64,000 nt of DNA from Sindora glabra. Its lineage: Eukaryota > Streptophyta > Magnoliopsida > Fabales > Fabaceae. Position numbers and translations under genes: made by a program. The notes beneath the pieces were generated by a model. It worked only from the letters and a program-made list of their open reading frames with translations. It was not told the origin of the DNA and made no database searches. The stretch's first letter is position 1. Each line of letters opens with the position of its first letter. Shown here piece after piece: positions 62,060 through 64,000 of the stretch. The stretch is from NCBI GenBank assembly GCA_020226215.1, contig CM035232.1, positions 14,110,316 through 14,174,315 on the forward strand, read 5' to 3'.

Positions 62060-63180
62060 TTTAATAATAGAAATAGTAATCACTTAAGCACTACATACAA
62101 GAACCTAAATTCTAATCCTAAACTTAACAAAGAGTAAAGTTCCTAAAATTGAATGCTATTATAGTACTAAAATAATGCTTTAAAACTCTATGCATACCAT
62201 AACAAGCACCCATAATTGGAAGTTTCCTATTGAAATGTCGCTTATTGCGGCCCTAATATTAAAATTTTTGTAAAACGTTATAAATAACAAGTGAAAAAGA
62301 ATAAAGGGAAAATAATATTAAAATATTAGTGTGGCTATTTATATATGCAATTTTTTTTCAATTTAATTATTCACATATTCAATTTCTTTGAATCAGATCC
62401 TCCTTATCTACTTTAAACTATATTTATTAAAATAATTATATGAGAACTCAAAATTTAACAGAGTCTTTTGATTCTTGCACGGCGCCAAATATGACTTGTA
62501 TAACAGTAGGTGTATTAGTAATTAAATTAATATAATATTATAATAAATAATAAGAAATAACATAATTAGAGTGATTTTCATGTATTTCTATTTTTAAATT
62601 AAAGTTGTATAGTTAGTATAAAGAAAAAAAGGGTGTTAAATAAGTATTAGATGGCCTCACATAAAATTTTAGATTTTTCTATATTCAATTTAATTGAAAA
62701 ATATTAGTGTTAGATGACTAAGAAAATTTAATGCAATCAAACTAAATATTTTAAAGATCAAATTGAAAATAAAAATTAAATTGAAAAGATTTACATCTTT
62801 AAAAGACTAATATTTTAGCCGAGAAGATAAAAATATGTTTGTTTTGTGGTTTGAAAAATAGTTTTACGTCTTTTTATTTTTAAAATAAAAACACTTGTTA
62901 TTGGATAAGTGTCCTTGAGCTGAGCATTTAAAAATTATAGCCGGAAGCAAGTGTTTTTTTTTTAAAAAAAAAGCGAAAATAAGTTTTAGTTATTTTTTTC
63001 TTTTGTGATCAAAAGAAGGAGAGACAAAAAAACACATCCCCTCGTTAATAGGATTTTTGTAATCAAATAAAAATTAGCCCAGTAATATAAAATTAGAAAA
63101 ATCTTTTCCTGCGCTCTCGAGTCTATCCCTTTTCACTCAGGAAAACAAATTTTCGAACAACTTTATATTTTGAGGTAATT
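62060..63180. other. AT-rich intergenic DNA, no gene seen
   Basis: Nothing recognised on either strand; no frame with motif or splice support. Confidence 0.45.
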
Positions 63181-63185
63181 GCTAC

Positions 63186-63350
63186 TATACCTTCAAAATT
63201 TTAAAATTTGGAATTACTTGATAAGTATTGAAATTATTGTATTGAAGTTATTTAGTTATAATTATAATTTTTTAATATATATGAATAAATAATTTTAATA
63301 TAATAATTTTTAAAATTATTATATTATTTTGAATTTTAAAATTTTAGGAC
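63186..63350. repeat. Palindromic AT-rich MITE family, copy 3
   Basis: Left CTTCAAAATTTTAAAATTTG and right GAATTTTAAAATTTTAGGAC form the clearest inverted ends of the three copies (others at 34834 and 61897). Confidence 0.6.
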
Positions 63351-63654
63351 ATTGTAAGATTTATCTTGTTATTTAAAACATAAGAAAACAAAAACATAAA
63401 TAAGCATACCGTAAGTTTGCAGCATACGAATTCACAATTAATACAATTAGTTGATTTAACAATCACTCCACTTACCAGCAGCAAGAACATGCCTCCGATG
63501 CTTTACAGCTTTAGCCAGGAAAGTATTCCAATTAATGCGTATAAATTCTGGATCAAAAGCTTTATTAATCATTAAGATTAAGATTAAGACAAGAGTTTAG
63601 GAAAGATAAAGGTCAGATCTTTCATGCGACATTACTATGGACGCGCGCAATTTT

Positions 63655-63890
63655 TTTAGATTAATTGAATTTGCATCAATTTAGTTTTTTATGAGAAGTT
63701 TATATCAATTCAATTTTCATAAAATTAATTCAATGATAAAATTTAATCCTTCCATATCATAATTCAATAACTTTATTTTATCTACAGAAAAATTAAAACT
63801 TAATATAAAATTAATCTTAAGAGATTAAATTGATAAAAAAATTTAATGAGGAAATAAATTGATACAAACTTAATTTTATAGAGAAAACAA
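63655..63890. repeat. Short inverted repeat related to the 25.5-27.4 kb element
   Basis: The left TTTGCATCAATTTAGTTTTT and the reverse complement of the right (TTTGTATCAATTTATTTCCT) align for about 60 bases. The phrase ATCAATTTAGT with following AATTAATT is shared with the arms of the 1.9-kb element. Confidence 0.5.
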
Positions 63891-64000
63891 AATAGGGTTT
63901 TAAAGAAATTATACCTCCAATGCTTAAAACCAAATGATTCATACTTGAAATATTTGGAAAAATTATAAGAATTTCTAATAACAAATCTTTTACTTATATT

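Overview
This window is nuclear DNA of a flowering plant, almost certainly a eudicot. The evidence is split genes with GT-AG introns, proteins closest to plant-specific families, plant-type LTR retrotransposons primed by initiator tRNA-Met, and very AT-rich intergenic DNA crowded with small inverted-repeat elements. I cannot fix the species from sequence alone.

Layout. At the left edge (about 398-1690, minus strand) lie the first three coding exons of a histone deacetylase of the HDA15 type; the catalytic domain lies outside the window. From about 1.7 to 10.5 kb there is AT-rich DNA with a 204-bp tandem repeat, microsatellites, a 155-bp hAT-type MITE with a perfect 8-bp target duplication, and other repeat copies. 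From 10.55 to about 24.4 kb there is a nested transposon. A worn Ty1/Copia element is split inside its integrase region by a 9.9-kb Ty3/Gypsy chromovirus (10877-20751), which has complete LTRs, PBS, PPT and a 5-bp target duplication. From 24.4 to 31 kb there is more AT-rich DNA with inverted-repeat elements.

The central genes are both on the plus strand. A four-exon DUF936 gene (31132-34074) encodes 702 aa. A 22-exon gene (35732-48839) encodes a 2,626-aa GRV2/KAM2 (RME-8) endosomal DnaJ protein. A small two-exon gene for an 84-aa protein with one membrane segment is possible at 49718-50792.

The right third (53.1-59.2 kb) is a PIF/Harbinger transposon with TTA target duplications. Both of its genes (Myb/SANT-like ORF1 and DDE transposase) are on the minus strand and broken by a few stop codons. 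Next to it (59.2-60.8 kb) is an element with inverted repeats of about 400 bp around a spacer that holds three diverged copies of a roughly 200-bp unit. More AT-rich DNA and small palindromic elements follow.

The host genes do not form a pathway: a chromatin enzyme, a protein of unknown function and an endosomal trafficking factor are simply neighbours. I found no clearly new biological system. The least explained items are the long-inverted-repeat element at 59.2-60.8 kb, an in-frame 75-nt alternative splice segment in GRV2, and an 18-residue repeat array inside the GRV2 coding sequence. Splice sites were placed by eye from reading frame, GT-AG signals and remembered family sequence; no alignment was run.
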